A stretch of DNA of 33,234 bases from an uncultured Mesorhizobium sp. (GTDB lineage: Bacteria; Pseudomonadota; Alphaproteobacteria; Rhizobiales; Rhizobiaceae). The notes beneath the pieces are model-generated. The model was given only the letters and a program-made list of their open reading frames with translations. It ran no database searches and was not told the origin of the DNA. The translations under genes and the position numbers were made by a program. The DNA lies in contig CALFXR010000025.1 of the NCBI GenBank assembly GCA_937958475.1, positions 1 to 33,234 of the forward strand, read 5' to 3'. Shown piece by piece: positions 6,873-18,332 of this stretch (positions within the stretch are counted from its first letter, which is position 1; the number at the start of each line of letters is the position of its first letter).

Positions 6873-8252
6873 ATGCGTTTCATTTCCAGACTCTTGAAGG
6901 GGCTTCTCGGTCTCGTGGTCGTCGTCCTCGCAGGCGTGGCGGCGTGGCTCTACCTGGCGCCGCCGGCGCTGATTCGCGTCGCCGCCGGCTATTCGGCGAA
7001 GATCGTCTGCTCCAACGTCTTCGTCGCCGGGCGCGACGCCGGGCGGGTGCTCGAACTCGACGTGCAGGCGCCGGGTCATCCGATCCTGAAGTTCATCGAC
7101 GTCGACGTCGATGCCGACCGCAAGACAGTGACGGCGGGCCTGCTCGGCGTGTTCGGCCGCTCGATGGCGGTCGCCCATGACGGATTCGGCTGCGCCACGG
7201 TCGCCGACGGCGATCTCGATGCGGTGCCGCCGACGCCGGCCGTCGACACGCCGGCGGCCCTGACCACGGGGATCTGGCCCGAGGGCATCGCCGTCGAGGC
7301 CTCCCAGGACCCCGAGGTGCTGAAAATCCTCGACGATCCGGCGATGACCGGGCCCGGCATGCGCGCCGTGGTGGTGGTCAAGAACGGCCGCATCGTCGGC
7401 GAGCGCTACGGCGAGGGCTTCACGCAGAAGACGCCGCTGCTCGGCTGGTCGATGACCAAGTCGGTCAACGCCGCGATCGTTGGCACGGCGGTCCAGGCCG
7501 GCAAGCTTTCGCTGGACCAGGCCCCGGTCTTCGCGTCGTGGGCCGCGGATACGCGCAAGGCGATCAAGCTCGCCGACCTGATGGCGATGTCGAGCGGCCT
7601 CGAATTCAACGAGGATTACGGCGACGTCACCGACGTGACGCGGATGCTCTACCTCGAGCCCGACATGGCTGGCTTCGCGAAGGACAAGCCGGCGGTCGCG
7701 GCGCCGGGAACGCTGTTCAACTATTCCAGCGGCACCGCCGTCATGATCGCCCGCGCCTGGCAGGAGGCGCTCGGCGCCGACGCGCTCACCTGGCCGCGAA
7801 ACGCCTTGTTCGGACCGATCGGCATGACCAGCGCCGTGCTGGAGACCGATGCCCGCGGCACCTTCGTCGGTTCCTCCTACCTCTATGCGACGGCGCGCGA
7901 CTGGGCCCGCTTCGGCCTGTTCATCGAGCAGAACGGCGTTTGGAACGATACGCGAATCCTGCCGGAGGGGTTTGTCGACACGATGCGCGCAGAGGCCGCG
8001 GCGTCGAAGGGCGAATACGGACAGGGGCAGGTGTGGCTGCACGGTCCCGACGCGGGAACGCCCGAGGGCGAAGACCCCGACAAGGGCTTCGACCTGCCGG
8101 CCGACGCATTCTGGTTCCTCGGCCATGACGGCCAGTCGACGGCCCTGATCCCCTCGCAGCGGCTGGTCGTGGTGCGCCTCGGCCTGACACCGTCGAAGCT
8201 CCGCTACAAGCCGCAGGCGATGGTCGCGGCGCTGGCGAAGGCGCTGCCGTAG
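6873..8252 (+). CDS. Class C beta-lactamase-like serine hydrolase
   Basis: The 459-residue product has one N-terminal membrane segment (about 10–30) and then a beta-lactamase/penicillin-binding-protein-like fold (COG1680 type). The three active-site elements are visible: S193-M-T-K196, Y284-S-S, and H418-D-G in place of KTG. That HxG form is common in esterase or peptidase members rather than true AmpC enzymes, so antibiotic hydrolysis should not be assumed. The catalytic domain is expected in the periplasm, tethered by the N-terminal helix. ATG 6873 follows GAGGGG by 4 bases; an upstream in-frame extension lacks a ribosome binding site. It converges with the next gene over 32 bases. Confidence 0.9.
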   Translation: MRFISRLLKGLLGLVVVVLAGVAAWLYLAPPALIRVAAGYSAKIVCSNVFVAGRDAGRVLELDVQAPGHPILKFIDVDVDADRKTVTAGLLGVFGRSMAVAHDGFGCATVADGDLDAVPPTPAVDTPAALTTGIWPEGIAVEASQDPEVLKILDDPAMTGPGMRAVVVVKNGRIVGERYGEGFTQKTPLLGWSMTKSVNAAIVGTAVQAGKLSLDQAPVFASWAADTRKAIKLADLMAMSSGLEFNEDYGDVTDVTRMLYLEPDMAGFAKDKPAVAAPGTLFNYSSGTAVMIARAWQEALGADALTWPRNALFGPIGMTSAVLETDARGTFVGSSYLYATARDWARFGLFIEQNGVWNDTRILPEGFVDTMRAEAAASKGEYGQGQVWLHGPDAGTPEGEDPDKGFDLPADAFWFLGHDGQSTALIPSQRLVVVRLGLTPSKLRYKPQAMVAALAKALP

Positions 8253-8284
8253 GCTCGCTGCCGACGGGAGACGAGGCCGGGACG

Positions 8285-8752
8285 TCAGTCGGCGCAGAGG
8301 ATGCCCGCGACCCAGCCCTTCTCGACGATCGCCATGCAGCCGAACACCGGCCGGACCGGCGTGCAGGCGCCGAGGATCTCGATCCTGCCGCCGTTCTGCA
8401 CCTGGTTCCGCTGTCCCGGCGTGAGTGCGGCGAGGCAGCGGCCCTCGCATTCGCCGTCGTCGGCGCAGGTCCTGCCGCCGTCGGAGGTCGGGACGCTGCA
8501 GATCGGCTTCGGGAAGATGCCGGCCGGACCCCAGGTGCCGCCCGCCTGTTCGCAACCCGCCCGGTCGCTAGGGATGGCGGGTTCGACGCCGCAGGCGCGC
8601 GACGGCGCCGGCGTCCGCGGCTCGCCGACAGCCACCCAGCTGCCGCCGCTGCAACGCCAGTAGCCCGGCTCCGCCGCCGCGGCTGACAAGACCGCGGATG
8701 CGAGCCCCAGAACCGCGAGCAGAATGACGCGGGCATGCAATTTCGTCCGCAT
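8285..8752 (-). CDS. Small secreted cysteine-rich protein
   Basis: The 155-residue product has a clear signal peptide (MRTKLHARVILLAVLGLASA, cleavage probably after AAA near residue 26). The mature part contains about ten Cys residues in short motifs such as WRCSGGSW, CEQAGGTWGP, CADDGECEGRC and GACTP. The even spread of Cys suggests a disulphide-stabilised periplasmic or secreted protein. I do not recognise the family. ATG 8752 is set by GGAGG 7 bases upstream. A perfect 14-bp palindrome of FNR/CRP-family form lies about 55 bases upstream of the start, which might control it. Confidence 0.85.
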   Translation of the reverse strand: MRTKLHARVILLAVLGLASAVLSAAAAEPGYWRCSGGSWVAVGEPRTPAPSRACGVEPAIPSDRAGCEQAGGTWGPAGIFPKPICSVPTSDGGRTCADDGECEGRCLAALTPGQRNQVQNGGRIEILGACTPVRPVFGCMAIVEKGWVAGILCAD

Positions 8753-8805
8753 GGTCCAGCCTCCGGATGACCGGGGCATCTGACGCCCGTCGGGGCATCG
8801 CGGCC

Positions 8806-8819
8806 TTGACGCGCGTCAA
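8806..8819 (-). promoter_or_regulatory. Candidate FNR/CRP-family operator (TTGACGCGCGTCAA)
   Basis: This is a perfect 14-bp palindrome with TTG-N8-CAA geometry, the half-site spacing used by FNR, FixK and NnrR regulators. It overlaps the stop codon of btaB and lies 54 bases upstream of the start of the cysteine-rich gene. Its centre (8812.5) is where a class II activator would sit for a start near 8771. The flanking -10 region is poor, so this is only a candidate. Confidence 0.35.
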
Positions 8820-9514
8820 CGGCGGCGCGGTTCGGCTCCGGAGCGCGGCCCGACGACGACGAGCCAGGCGTAGCCGCCGTGGAGCGGGCGGAACGAGGTC
8901 GCGCGCCCCTCCGCCTCGGCGCGGGCGGCGATCGTGGCGACGAGGTCGGCGCGCGGCGCGACATGGAAGCGCGCCAGCCAGGCGCGCAGCATCGCGGCGA
9001 ACCAGCCCGGCAGGCGCTCCTGCTGGCCGAAATCGACGACGTGGAGGCTGCCGCCGGGCGACAGCGCAGCGAGCGCGGCATCGACGGTCCGCTCCCAGCC
9101 GGGGATCATCGACAGCGCGTAGGAGACGAAGATCCGGTCGAACGCCGCCCTGCCGAACAGGGCCTGCGCATCGAAGCGGGTGGCGTCGGCGCGGGCGAGC
9201 GCGATGCGGTCGCGGAAAGCCCGGCGCGACAGCGTCGCGTCGGCGGTCGCCAGCATCTCGGCGGAGATGTCGAGGCCGTAGAACCGCGCCCGCGGATAGC
9301 GGCGGGCAGCGAGCGACAGGTTGCGGCCGGTGCCGCAGCCGAGCTCGAGCACGGCGCCGCCGGGCGGAACGTCGAGGCCGGCGATCATGCGGTCGCGGCC
9401 GAGAAGGTAATATTTGCGCGTCGCATCGTAGATGTGGCGCTGCCAGCGGTAGACGCCGTCCATCAGCGCGGCGTGGCCGCCGTCGCGCTCGCGGCCGTCT
9501 TCGGCCGAGCTCAT
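8816..9514 (-). CDS. btaB: BtaB-like SAM-dependent N-methyltransferase (DGTS synthesis)
   Basis: The 232-residue product is a class I methyltransferase. Motif I is VLELGCGTGRN (about 59–69), followed by the acidic ribose-binding GLDIS strand. In betaine-lipid synthesis BtaB adds three methyl groups to diacylglyceryl-homoserine, giving DGTS at the cytoplasmic membrane. The assignment leans on context: its ATG overlaps the TGA of btaA, the standard btaA-btaB arrangement. The size is slightly above the roughly 210 residues known for BtaB proteins. It ends 63 bases before the start of the cysteine-rich gene. Confidence 0.88.
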   Translation of the reverse strand: MSSAEDGRERDGGHAALMDGVYRWQRHIYDATRKYYLLGRDRMIAGLDVPPGGAVLELGCGTGRNLSLAARRYPRARFYGLDISAEMLATADATLSRRAFRDRIALARADATRFDAQALFGRAAFDRIFVSYALSMIPGWERTVDAALAALSPGGSLHVVDFGQQERLPGWFAAMLRAWLARFHVAPRADLVATIAARAEAEGRATSFRPLHGGYAWLVVVGPRSGAEPRRR

Positions 9515-10761
9515 CGGGCGTCCAGCACGTAGAGGTGGAAGCCGCCGTAGATGGCGGAGCGGTCGCGCGCGGTGAAGGCGCGGGAGGCCTCCTCCTCGTA
9601 GCGCCAGCGCGACAGCAGGCTCTGGCGGACGCGGCCGGGCAGCAGCGTCGGCGCGGCGGCGGTGCGGAAGATGACGCGGGCGCCGGGAGCGGCGGTGCGC
9701 GTGATCTCGGTCCACAGCGTGTCGAGCTGGGCGTCGCTCATCCAGTCCTGTGCGTCGAGCAGGACGAAGCGGTCGATCGAAGCGGCCGGCTTGCTTTGCA
9801 GGAGTTCGGCGAAGCCGAAATGATGGACCGCGACGCGCCCGGCATTGGCGCGCAGCACGGCGTGGTTGGCGGGCTCGAGATAGGCGGGCAGTGCGCCTTC
9901 GCCGGGCTGGGGATAGCGCCGGGCGAAGGCCTGCCAGGCGAAATAATTGTCGCGGATGGGAAAATGGCAGGCGAGCTTTTCCAGGCGCACCGAGAGCACG
10001 CCGGCCATGGTGCCGTCGCCCGAAGAGAGCAGCGAATCATACTGCGCCGGCGGGATGCCGAGGCCGAACAGCGAGGCCTTCATCGACGTCGACCAGCGCA
10101 GAAGCGGAGATTCGAACAGCGGCGCCAGATACTCGTCGAAGAAACGCCGCTGCTCGCGCAGCGAGGTGGCCTGCATGATGGCGGCGGGATCGACGCCGTG
10201 GAGGCGGGCCATGCGATGGCCGGCGGCGATGAACAGGCCGAGCAGGCCGGTGCGGTAGAAGTTGCGCTCGAAGACGGCGATGCGCCGGCGGCCGCGCCAG
10301 GTTCGCTTCTCCCAGTAGGCGCGCGAGGTCTCGTCGAGGCGCGGCCGGACGTAGCGGTCGTAGGCGAGCGTGTTGGCCGGCGTGCCGGCGCCGCCGAAGA
10401 AGCGCAGCAGGTCGCCATGGGTGGGCAGGTGGCGGACGGCGGCGAGCTTCAGCCGGTTCAGCGCGACGTGGGCGGTGTTGAGGTCGACGGCGTCGATCTC
10501 GGCAGGCGAGCGGGTCAGATAGGCGAGCACGTTGCAGCCGCCGGACGCGATGGTGACGACGCGGTGGCCTTCGCCGAGCGCCATCGCCTCCATGTCGACG
10601 TCCGGGTCCTCCCAGATCTGCGGGTAGACCAGGCCGGAGAAGGCCAGCGCGAACAGCCGTTCGGAGAGCCCGTCCCTCGACAGCGCCCGGTTCTGGTAGA
10701 TGGCGCGGCCGAGCCGCGGGTTCCTGCGGAACAGCCCGCGGTCTGCGGAGAGGTCAGTCAT
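9511..10761 (-). CDS. btaA: BtaA, SAM:diacylglycerol 3-amino-3-carboxypropyl transferase
   Basis: The 416-residue product matches the BtaA/DUF3419 family: FSGLVYPQIWEDP near the N-terminus, the SAM-binding VVTIASGGCNVLAYL stretch, the AVDLN motif, and the late VLLDAQDWM and GGFHLYV segments. The enzyme moves the 3-amino-3-carboxypropyl group of SAM to diacylglycerol, the first step to the phosphorus-free betaine lipid DGTS. ATG 10761 is preceded by GGGGA 8 bases upstream; an in-frame ATG at 10776 would add five residues and is a weaker choice. A Pho-box-like repeat about 50 bases upstream fits known induction of this pathway by phosphate starvation. btaB follows with a 4-base overlap. Confidence 0.93.
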   Translation of the reverse strand: MTDLSADRGLFRRNPRLGRAIYQNRALSRDGLSERLFALAFSGLVYPQIWEDPDVDMEAMALGEGHRVVTIASGGCNVLAYLTRSPAEIDAVDLNTAHVALNRLKLAAVRHLPTHGDLLRFFGGAGTPANTLAYDRYVRPRLDETSRAYWEKRTWRGRRRIAVFERNFYRTGLLGLFIAAGHRMARLHGVDPAAIMQATSLREQRRFFDEYLAPLFESPLLRWSTSMKASLFGLGIPPAQYDSLLSSGDGTMAGVLSVRLEKLACHFPIRDNYFAWQAFARRYPQPGEGALPAYLEPANHAVLRANAGRVAVHHFGFAELLQSKPAASIDRFVLLDAQDWMSDAQLDTLWTEITRTAAPGARVIFRTAAAPTLLPGRVRQSLLSRWRYEEEASRAFTARDRSAIYGGFHLYVLDAR

Positions 10762-10794
10762 GGCGCGAATCCCCATCGCTCAATGGCGAATGCG

Positions 10795-10826
10795 GGTATC
10801 GCGCGGCCGTGACAGTGCCGTGACAG
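10795..10826 (-). promoter_or_regulatory. Pho box and promoter upstream of btaAB
   Basis: On the minus strand CTGTCAC (10826–10820), GGCA, and a second CTGTCAC (10815–10809) form two perfect heptamers with an 11-bp period, the form of a PhoB site (CTGTCAT-N4-CTGTCAT). A GATACC -10-like hexamer (10800–10795) follows 8 bases later, where PhoB-dependent promoters have theirs. The btaA start is 34 bases beyond. PhoB control is inferred from the motif plus the known phosphate regulation of btaA in other alphaproteobacteria. Confidence 0.7.
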
Positions 10827-10842
10827 GGGCGCGGGAGGGGGC

Positions 10843-14670
<3,828 letters not shown>

Positions 14671-14813
14671 GAATAACCTCCGACACTACCGCCGCGGGCC
14701 GGCACGCTACCGATTCATCCCGCGCGCGGCAAACCCGCCCTGACGCAATGTTAATCGCGGAAAGCTGAAGTGACGAAACCGCCTGCGCCGCCGCGCATTC
14801 TCTCCGCGACTGC

Positions 14814-14836
14814 CCGGCCCGGAAGGCCGGAGTTTT
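14814..14836 (+). other. Leader hairpin with T-run before the small lipoprotein gene
   Basis: CCGGCC (14814–14819) and GGCCGG (14825–14830) form a 6-bp stem with a 5-base loop, followed by AG and TTTT. It sits just upstream of the AAAGGAGAG ribosome binding site. It could be an attenuator, an mRNA-stabilising hairpin, or chance in high-GC DNA. Confidence 0.35.
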
Positions 14837-14854
14837 CGACAAAGGAGAGAAGAC

Positions 14855-15079
14855 ATGAAGAAGTTGATTCTCGCTTCGCTTTCCGGCCTGGCGCTGCTGA
14901 CGGTCGCTGCGTGCAGCGACGGCACCGACAACACCACCACCCAGAGCGTGCAGCCGCCGGCCGACGAACAGCCGATGGGCACCGCTCCCGCCGCTCCGGA
15001 AGCCACTCCCTCGGCGCCCGCCGACCAGCCGGCGGACGACACGCTGCAGCCCGCACCGGCTCCTGCGCCGGCCGAGTAG
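14855..15079 (+). CDS. Small Pro/Ala-rich lipoprotein
   Basis: The 74-residue product has a textbook lipoprotein signal: MKKLILASLSGLALLTVAAC with the lipid-bearing Cys at residue 20. The mature part is short, acidic and rich in Pro, Ala, Thr and Gln (for example PAAPEATPSAPADQPADD). This low-complexity tail looks like a flexible tether rather than a folded domain. An excellent ribosome binding site (AAAGGAGAG) lies just upstream of ATG 14855. A strong intrinsic terminator follows 30 bases after the stop, so it is a single-gene unit. Its function is unknown. Confidence 0.85.
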   Translation: MKKLILASLSGLALLTVAACSDGTDNTTTQSVQPPADEQPMGTAPAAPEATPSAPADQPADDTLQPAPAPAPAE

Positions 15080-15109
15080 GCGGCGCATTCCAGACCTCCT
15101 CCCAGGAGC

Positions 15110-15138
15110 GGGGCCGGGCGAAAGCCCGGTCCCATTTT
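15110..15138 (+). terminator. Intrinsic terminator after the small lipoprotein gene
   Basis: A 10-bp stem (GGGGCCGGGC with GCCCGGTCCC, one G-U pair) is capped by GAAA and followed by ATTTT. This is the clearest factor-independent terminator in the window and separates the lipoprotein gene from the TerB/DnaJ gene. Confidence 0.85.
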
Positions 15139-15214
15139 CCTGCGGTCCCGATCGCCGCCAGCCTGCGGCCAAAGGCATCTCGCCAATCGCGCGCTTTCGC
15201 CTTATGTAGCGGCA

Positions 15215-15934
15215 ATGTCGATCTGGGAAAGACTCGGCGAGTTCGCCAGCCGCCTCTCGACCTCGGCCCGCTCCGGTGTCGCGGACATGGCGGATGCCGT
15301 CCGGACTTTCGTCCAGGGCGATCCCCAGTTGCGTCGCAACGTTGCCTTCTCGGTCGCCATGATCGCGCTTTCGGCGAAGATGGCCAAGGCCGACGGCGTC
15401 GTCACCCAGGACGAGATCCGCGCCTTCCAGGAGATCTTCGCCGTGCCGCGCGAGGAAACGCGCAACGTCGCGCGGCTGTTCGACATCGCCAAGGCGGACA
15501 CGGCGGGCTACGAGGCCTATGCCGAGAAGATGGCACGGCTGTGCGGTACGGGCCGGCCGAACTGCGGGATGCTCACCGACATCCTCGACGGGCTGTTCCA
15601 CATCGCCAAGGCCGACGGCGTGCTGCATGAGCGCGAGGGACGGTTCCTCAAGCGCATCGCGGAAATCTTCGAGATCGACGAACGCCACTACGAGAGCATC
15701 CTCGCCCGCCACGTCGACCTGGGCGACGCCGATCCCTACGTCATCCTCGGCATCGCGCGCGACCGGCCGTTCGAGGACGTCAAGCGCCACTACCGCAAGC
15801 TCGTCGCGGAGAACCATCCCGACCGGATGATCGCGCGCGGGATGCCGGCCGAATTCATCGCCATCGCCACGACGCGGATCGCGGCGATCAACGCCGCCTA
15901 CGAGATCATCGAAAGAGGGTTGAGGACGGCATGA
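15215..15934 (+). CDS. TerB–DnaJ (DjlA-like) co-chaperone
   Basis: The 239-residue product has an N-terminal helix-rich TerB-like domain (about 40–165, with two AKADGVxxxxE repeats near 57–67 and 131–141) and a C-terminal J domain (about 172–236) carrying the HPD motif at 201–203. J domains stimulate the ATPase of DnaK, while TerB domains are linked to membrane stress functions. Unlike E. coli DjlA there is no clear N-terminal membrane helix, so it may be cytoplasmic. The stop codon overlaps the start of the amidase gene (ATGA), so the two proteins are made together. No promoter is obvious in the 76 bases after the preceding terminator. Confidence 0.88.
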   Translation: MSIWERLGEFASRLSTSARSGVADMADAVRTFVQGDPQLRRNVAFSVAMIALSAKMAKADGVVTQDEIRAFQEIFAVPREETRNVARLFDIAKADTAGYEAYAEKMARLCGTGRPNCGMLTDILDGLFHIAKADGVLHEREGRFLKRIAEIFEIDERHYESILARHVDLGDADPYVILGIARDRPFEDVKRHYRKLVAENHPDRMIARGMPAEFIAIATTRIAAINAAYEIIERGLRTA

Positions 15935-16695
15935 GCGGATTCCTCCCGGATCACGACCGGGCGGAGATCCGCGTGTCGCCGAACTTCGGCCCGCGCCGGG
16001 ACGTCTCGCGGCCGGACATGATCCTGATCCACTACACGGGAATGGAATCGGCCCAGTCAGCCGAAGCCTGGCTGTGCGATCCGGCGAGCGAGGTGTCGGC
16101 GCACTATCTCGTCCATGAGGACGGCAGGATCGTGCAGATGGTGCGCGAGGCCGACCGCGCCTGGCATGCCGGACGCGGCTCATGGCGCGGCAAGACCGAC
16201 ATCAATTCGCTCTCGGTCGGCATCGAGATCGCCAATCCGGGCCATACTTTCGGCTATCCGGATTTCCCCGACGTGCAGATCGAGGCGGTGATCGGGCTGT
16301 GCCGCGGCATCGCGGCCCGACACACGATCGCGCCGGAACGCGTGCTCGCCCATTCCGACACCGCGCCCGGCCGCAAGATCGATCCCGGCGAGAAGTTTCC
16401 CTGGGCGCGTCTGGCGGCGGCCGGTGTCGGCCACTTCGTCGCGCCGGCGCCGATCGGCGGCGGCCGCTTCCTCGCCGAGGGCGACCGCGGCGCCCCGGTG
16501 GAGGCGCTGCAGTCGATGCTGGCGATCTACGGCTACGGGGTCGACATCTCGGGAACCTACGATGCCACCACGCGCATCGTCGTCGAGGCGTTCCAGCGGC
16601 ATTTCCGGCCGGCGCGCGTCGACGGCGTCGCCGACCGTTCGACGATCGAGACGCTGCACCGGCTGCTGTCGGGGCTCGCCGGGGTCGTCGCGTAG
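15931..16695 (+). CDS. AmiD-type N-acetylmuramoyl-L-alanine amidase with peptidoglycan-binding domain
   Basis: The 254-residue product has an Amidase_2 domain (about 20–165) and a PG_binding_1 domain (about 178–250). Likely zinc ligands and catalytic residues are H34 in IHYTG, E99 in GIEIAN, H141 in LAHSD, and D151 in the GRKIDPGEKFPW segment. It should cut between MurNAc and L-Ala of peptidoglycan or muropeptides. No signal peptide is seen, so it may act in the cytoplasm on recycled anhydro-muropeptides as AmpD does, although the cell-wall-binding domain argues for AmiD-like use. The start overlaps the TerB/DnaJ stop by four bases. Confidence 0.92.
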   Translation: MSGFLPDHDRAEIRVSPNFGPRRDVSRPDMILIHYTGMESAQSAEAWLCDPASEVSAHYLVHEDGRIVQMVREADRAWHAGRGSWRGKTDINSLSVGIEIANPGHTFGYPDFPDVQIEAVIGLCRGIAARHTIAPERVLAHSDTAPGRKIDPGEKFPWARLAAAGVGHFVAPAPIGGGRFLAEGDRGAPVEALQSMLAIYGYGVDISGTYDATTRIVVEAFQRHFRPARVDGVADRSTIETLHRLLSGLAGVVA

Positions 16696-16916
16696 CCTGC
16701 TTCCCCCGCTTTCGGGCGGGCATGTAACAGCCGGTCATCCAAAGTGACTTGAAGCGCCTTCGTCGATCCCAATTCGGCAGGCAAAGGGCAGGACGCAACC
16801 GGCGGGCGGAGGGCTATGCCGGAAGAAGAACGCGGGCGGCCCGCCCTGCAGGCCGTGCCCGAATGCCAACCCCCCGCGCTTGGGCGAAGCCCTGCGCCAC
16901 GAGAGAAAAAAACCAC

Positions 16917-17645
16917 ATGACCAGACTTGCCATCGCCGCGGCGCTCGCCGCGGGCATGCCGATCTTTGCCGCCCATGCCCAGGAGGCTCCCGCGGTCGCG
17001 TCCCTTGCTCCCGCGGCGGCGGAGGCCGCCCAGACCGCCGGGGAAGCCGACGCGAAGAAGCCGGACGCGGCGCAGGGCTTCGAGTTCCGCATCGGCCGCG
17101 ACAACGGCTCCGGCATCGCGATCGATCCGACGACCACCGCGTCGGTGGCGACCGAGGCGGCGCCGCGGGCCAAGCCCCGCGTCAGGCCGCGCATCAAGGC
17201 GGTTGCCCGCAAGGAGCGGATCGAACTGCCGGGCGCCGTCGCGGCCGCCGCGCCCGCGGCGCAGGGCGCGGCCGGCAGCTACGACACGATCATCACCCGC
17301 TATGCCGCGACCTATGGCATCCCGGCGTCGCTGGCGCACGCGGTGATCAGCGTCGAGAGCAACTATCGCCCGGGCGCGCGCGGCAGTGCCGGCGAGATCG
17401 GCCTCATGCAGATCAAGCCGGCGACGGCGCGGATGATGGGCTACAGCGGCTCGGCGAAGGGGCTGTTCGACCCGGACACCAACATCCGCTACGGCATCAA
17501 GTACCTGGCGCGCGCCCATGAGCTCGGCGGCGGCGACACCTGCGCCACGATCCTGCGCTACAATGCCGGCCATGCGGCGCGGCGCATGAACCCCGTCTCG
17601 GCCGCCTACTGTTCGAAGGTGAAGCGCCATCTCGCCGGCGGTTGA
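16917..17645 (+). CDS. Secreted SLT-type lytic transglycosylase
   Basis: The 242-residue product has a signal peptide (MTRLAIAAALAAGMPIFAAHA, cleavage after Ala21). A Pro/Ala-rich low-complexity linker follows (about 22–118), then a soluble-lytic-transglycosylase domain (about 121–240). The catalytic Glu is E147 in ISVESNY; GLMQIKPATARMMG (162–175) and ILRYNAGH near the end are the usual substrate-groove motifs. The enzyme should cleave glycan strands in the periplasm. ATG 16917 is preferred because it begins the signal peptide; the ribosome binding site (GAGAG) is modest. An open extension upstream to 16749 is basic, lacks such a site, and is probably not translated. The 221 bases upstream hold no other gene. 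Confidence 0.9.
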   Translation: MTRLAIAAALAAGMPIFAAHAQEAPAVASLAPAAAEAAQTAGEADAKKPDAAQGFEFRIGRDNGSGIAIDPTTTASVATEAAPRAKPRVRPRIKAVARKERIELPGAVAAAAPAAQGAAGSYDTIITRYAATYGIPASLAHAVISVESNYRPGARGSAGEIGLMQIKPATARMMGYSGSAKGLFDPDTNIRYGIKYLARAHELGGGDTCATILRYNAGHAARRMNPVSAAYCSKVKRHLAGG

Positions 17646-17650
17646 CCGCG

Positions 17651-17693
17651 CCGGGGCGCGCGGCGGCGGACACGCGCCGCCGCCGCGCCCGGG
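17651..17693 (+). terminator. Long GC hairpin after the SLT gene
   Basis: CCGGG plus GCGGCGGCG on the left pair with CGCCGCCGC plus CCCGG on the right, with a 4x4 internal loop and a small apical loop. It starts 5 bases after the stop codon. No T-run follows, so it may only stabilise the mRNA end or act with Rho. Confidence 0.4.
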
Positions 17694-17722
17694 GAATATG
17701 CCGGCGCGTCGAGTTTTCGCGG

Positions 17723-17751
17723 TTGCATTTCGGCCGGCGAACCCCTTTATA
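17723..17751 (+). promoter_or_regulatory. rnpB promoter
   Basis: TTGCAT (17723–17728), a 17-base spacer and TTTATA (17746–17751) precede the RNase P RNA. The local drop in GC and exact spacing support a housekeeping-sigma promoter. Because the -10 box is so close to helix P1, the transcript probably begins within the first few bases of P1 as drawn. Confidence 0.65.
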
Positions 17752-17753
17752 CG

Positions 17754-18176
17754 GCTGCCAGCTGGCCGGGCGGCCGCACGTGCCTACGCCGAAAGGTGGC
17801 ATGTGAGGAAAGTCCGGGCTCCATGGAAACACGGTGCCGGATAACGTCCGGCGGGGGCGACCCCAGGGAAAGTGCCACAGAAAGCAAACCGCCGCGACGC
17901 CGGTCTCCGGACCGGGCCGCTCGCGGCAAGGGTGAAAGGGTGGGGTAAGAGCCCACCGCGCGACTGGCGACAGGAGCGGCACGGTAAACCCCACCGGGAG
18001 CAAGACCGAATAGGGATGGCACGAGGGGCGACCCTCAGGGCGGTTTCCAGCCCCGCCATCCGGGTGGGTTGCGCGAGGCGCATGGCAACATGCGCCCAAG
18101 ATGAATGGTCGCCACGTCGCGGCGTCTCCGGACGCCGCGGCCTTACAGAACCCGGCTTACAGGCCAGCTGGCAGCT
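17754..18176 (+). ncRNA. rnpB: RNase P RNA (bacterial type A)
   Basis: The catalytic RNA of RNase P trims tRNA 5' ends. The universal core is present: GAGGAAAGTCCGGGCTCC (starting 17805, P4 5' strand region), the GGGTAAGAGCCCACCGCG segment near 17942–17959, and ACAGAA followed by CCCGGCTTAC (18145–18160, P4 3' strand). The first bases (17754–17767) and last bases (18162–18175) pair perfectly over 14 bp to make helix P1. The length of about 423 nt fits an alphaproteobacterial type A RNA. It is a stand-alone gene with its own promoter and a T-run at its end. Confidence 0.97.
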
Positions 18177-18185
18177 TGCCTTTTT
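18170..18185 (+). terminator. Candidate rnpB terminator
   Basis: GGCA-GCT-TGCC (18170–18180) followed by TTTTT (18181–18185) directly after helix P1. The stem is only 4 bp and shares bases with P1, so termination may rely on P1 itself plus the T-run. Confidence 0.5.
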
Positions 18186-18332
18186 ACGAACCGGCCCGCG
18201 GTGGCGTATTGCGGTGGTGCGGTCGCCCGTCCGCTGCAGAGATTCCGGCGCCGGCACCGGTGATAAAAATCAATGCGCGGCGCGGACCCGGAGACATGAT
18301 GGCAAGCAATTGTCGCATGACGGGAGGAAGCC

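Noticed and set aside
6873..8252. True AmpC beta-lactamase
   Set aside because: SxxK and YxS are present but KTG is replaced by HDG and there is an N-terminal membrane anchor, which fits esterase/peptidase relatives better.
16749..16916. N-terminal extension of the SLT transglycosylase
   Set aside because: The extension is basic, lacks a ribosome binding site and would bury the signal peptide that starts at 16917.
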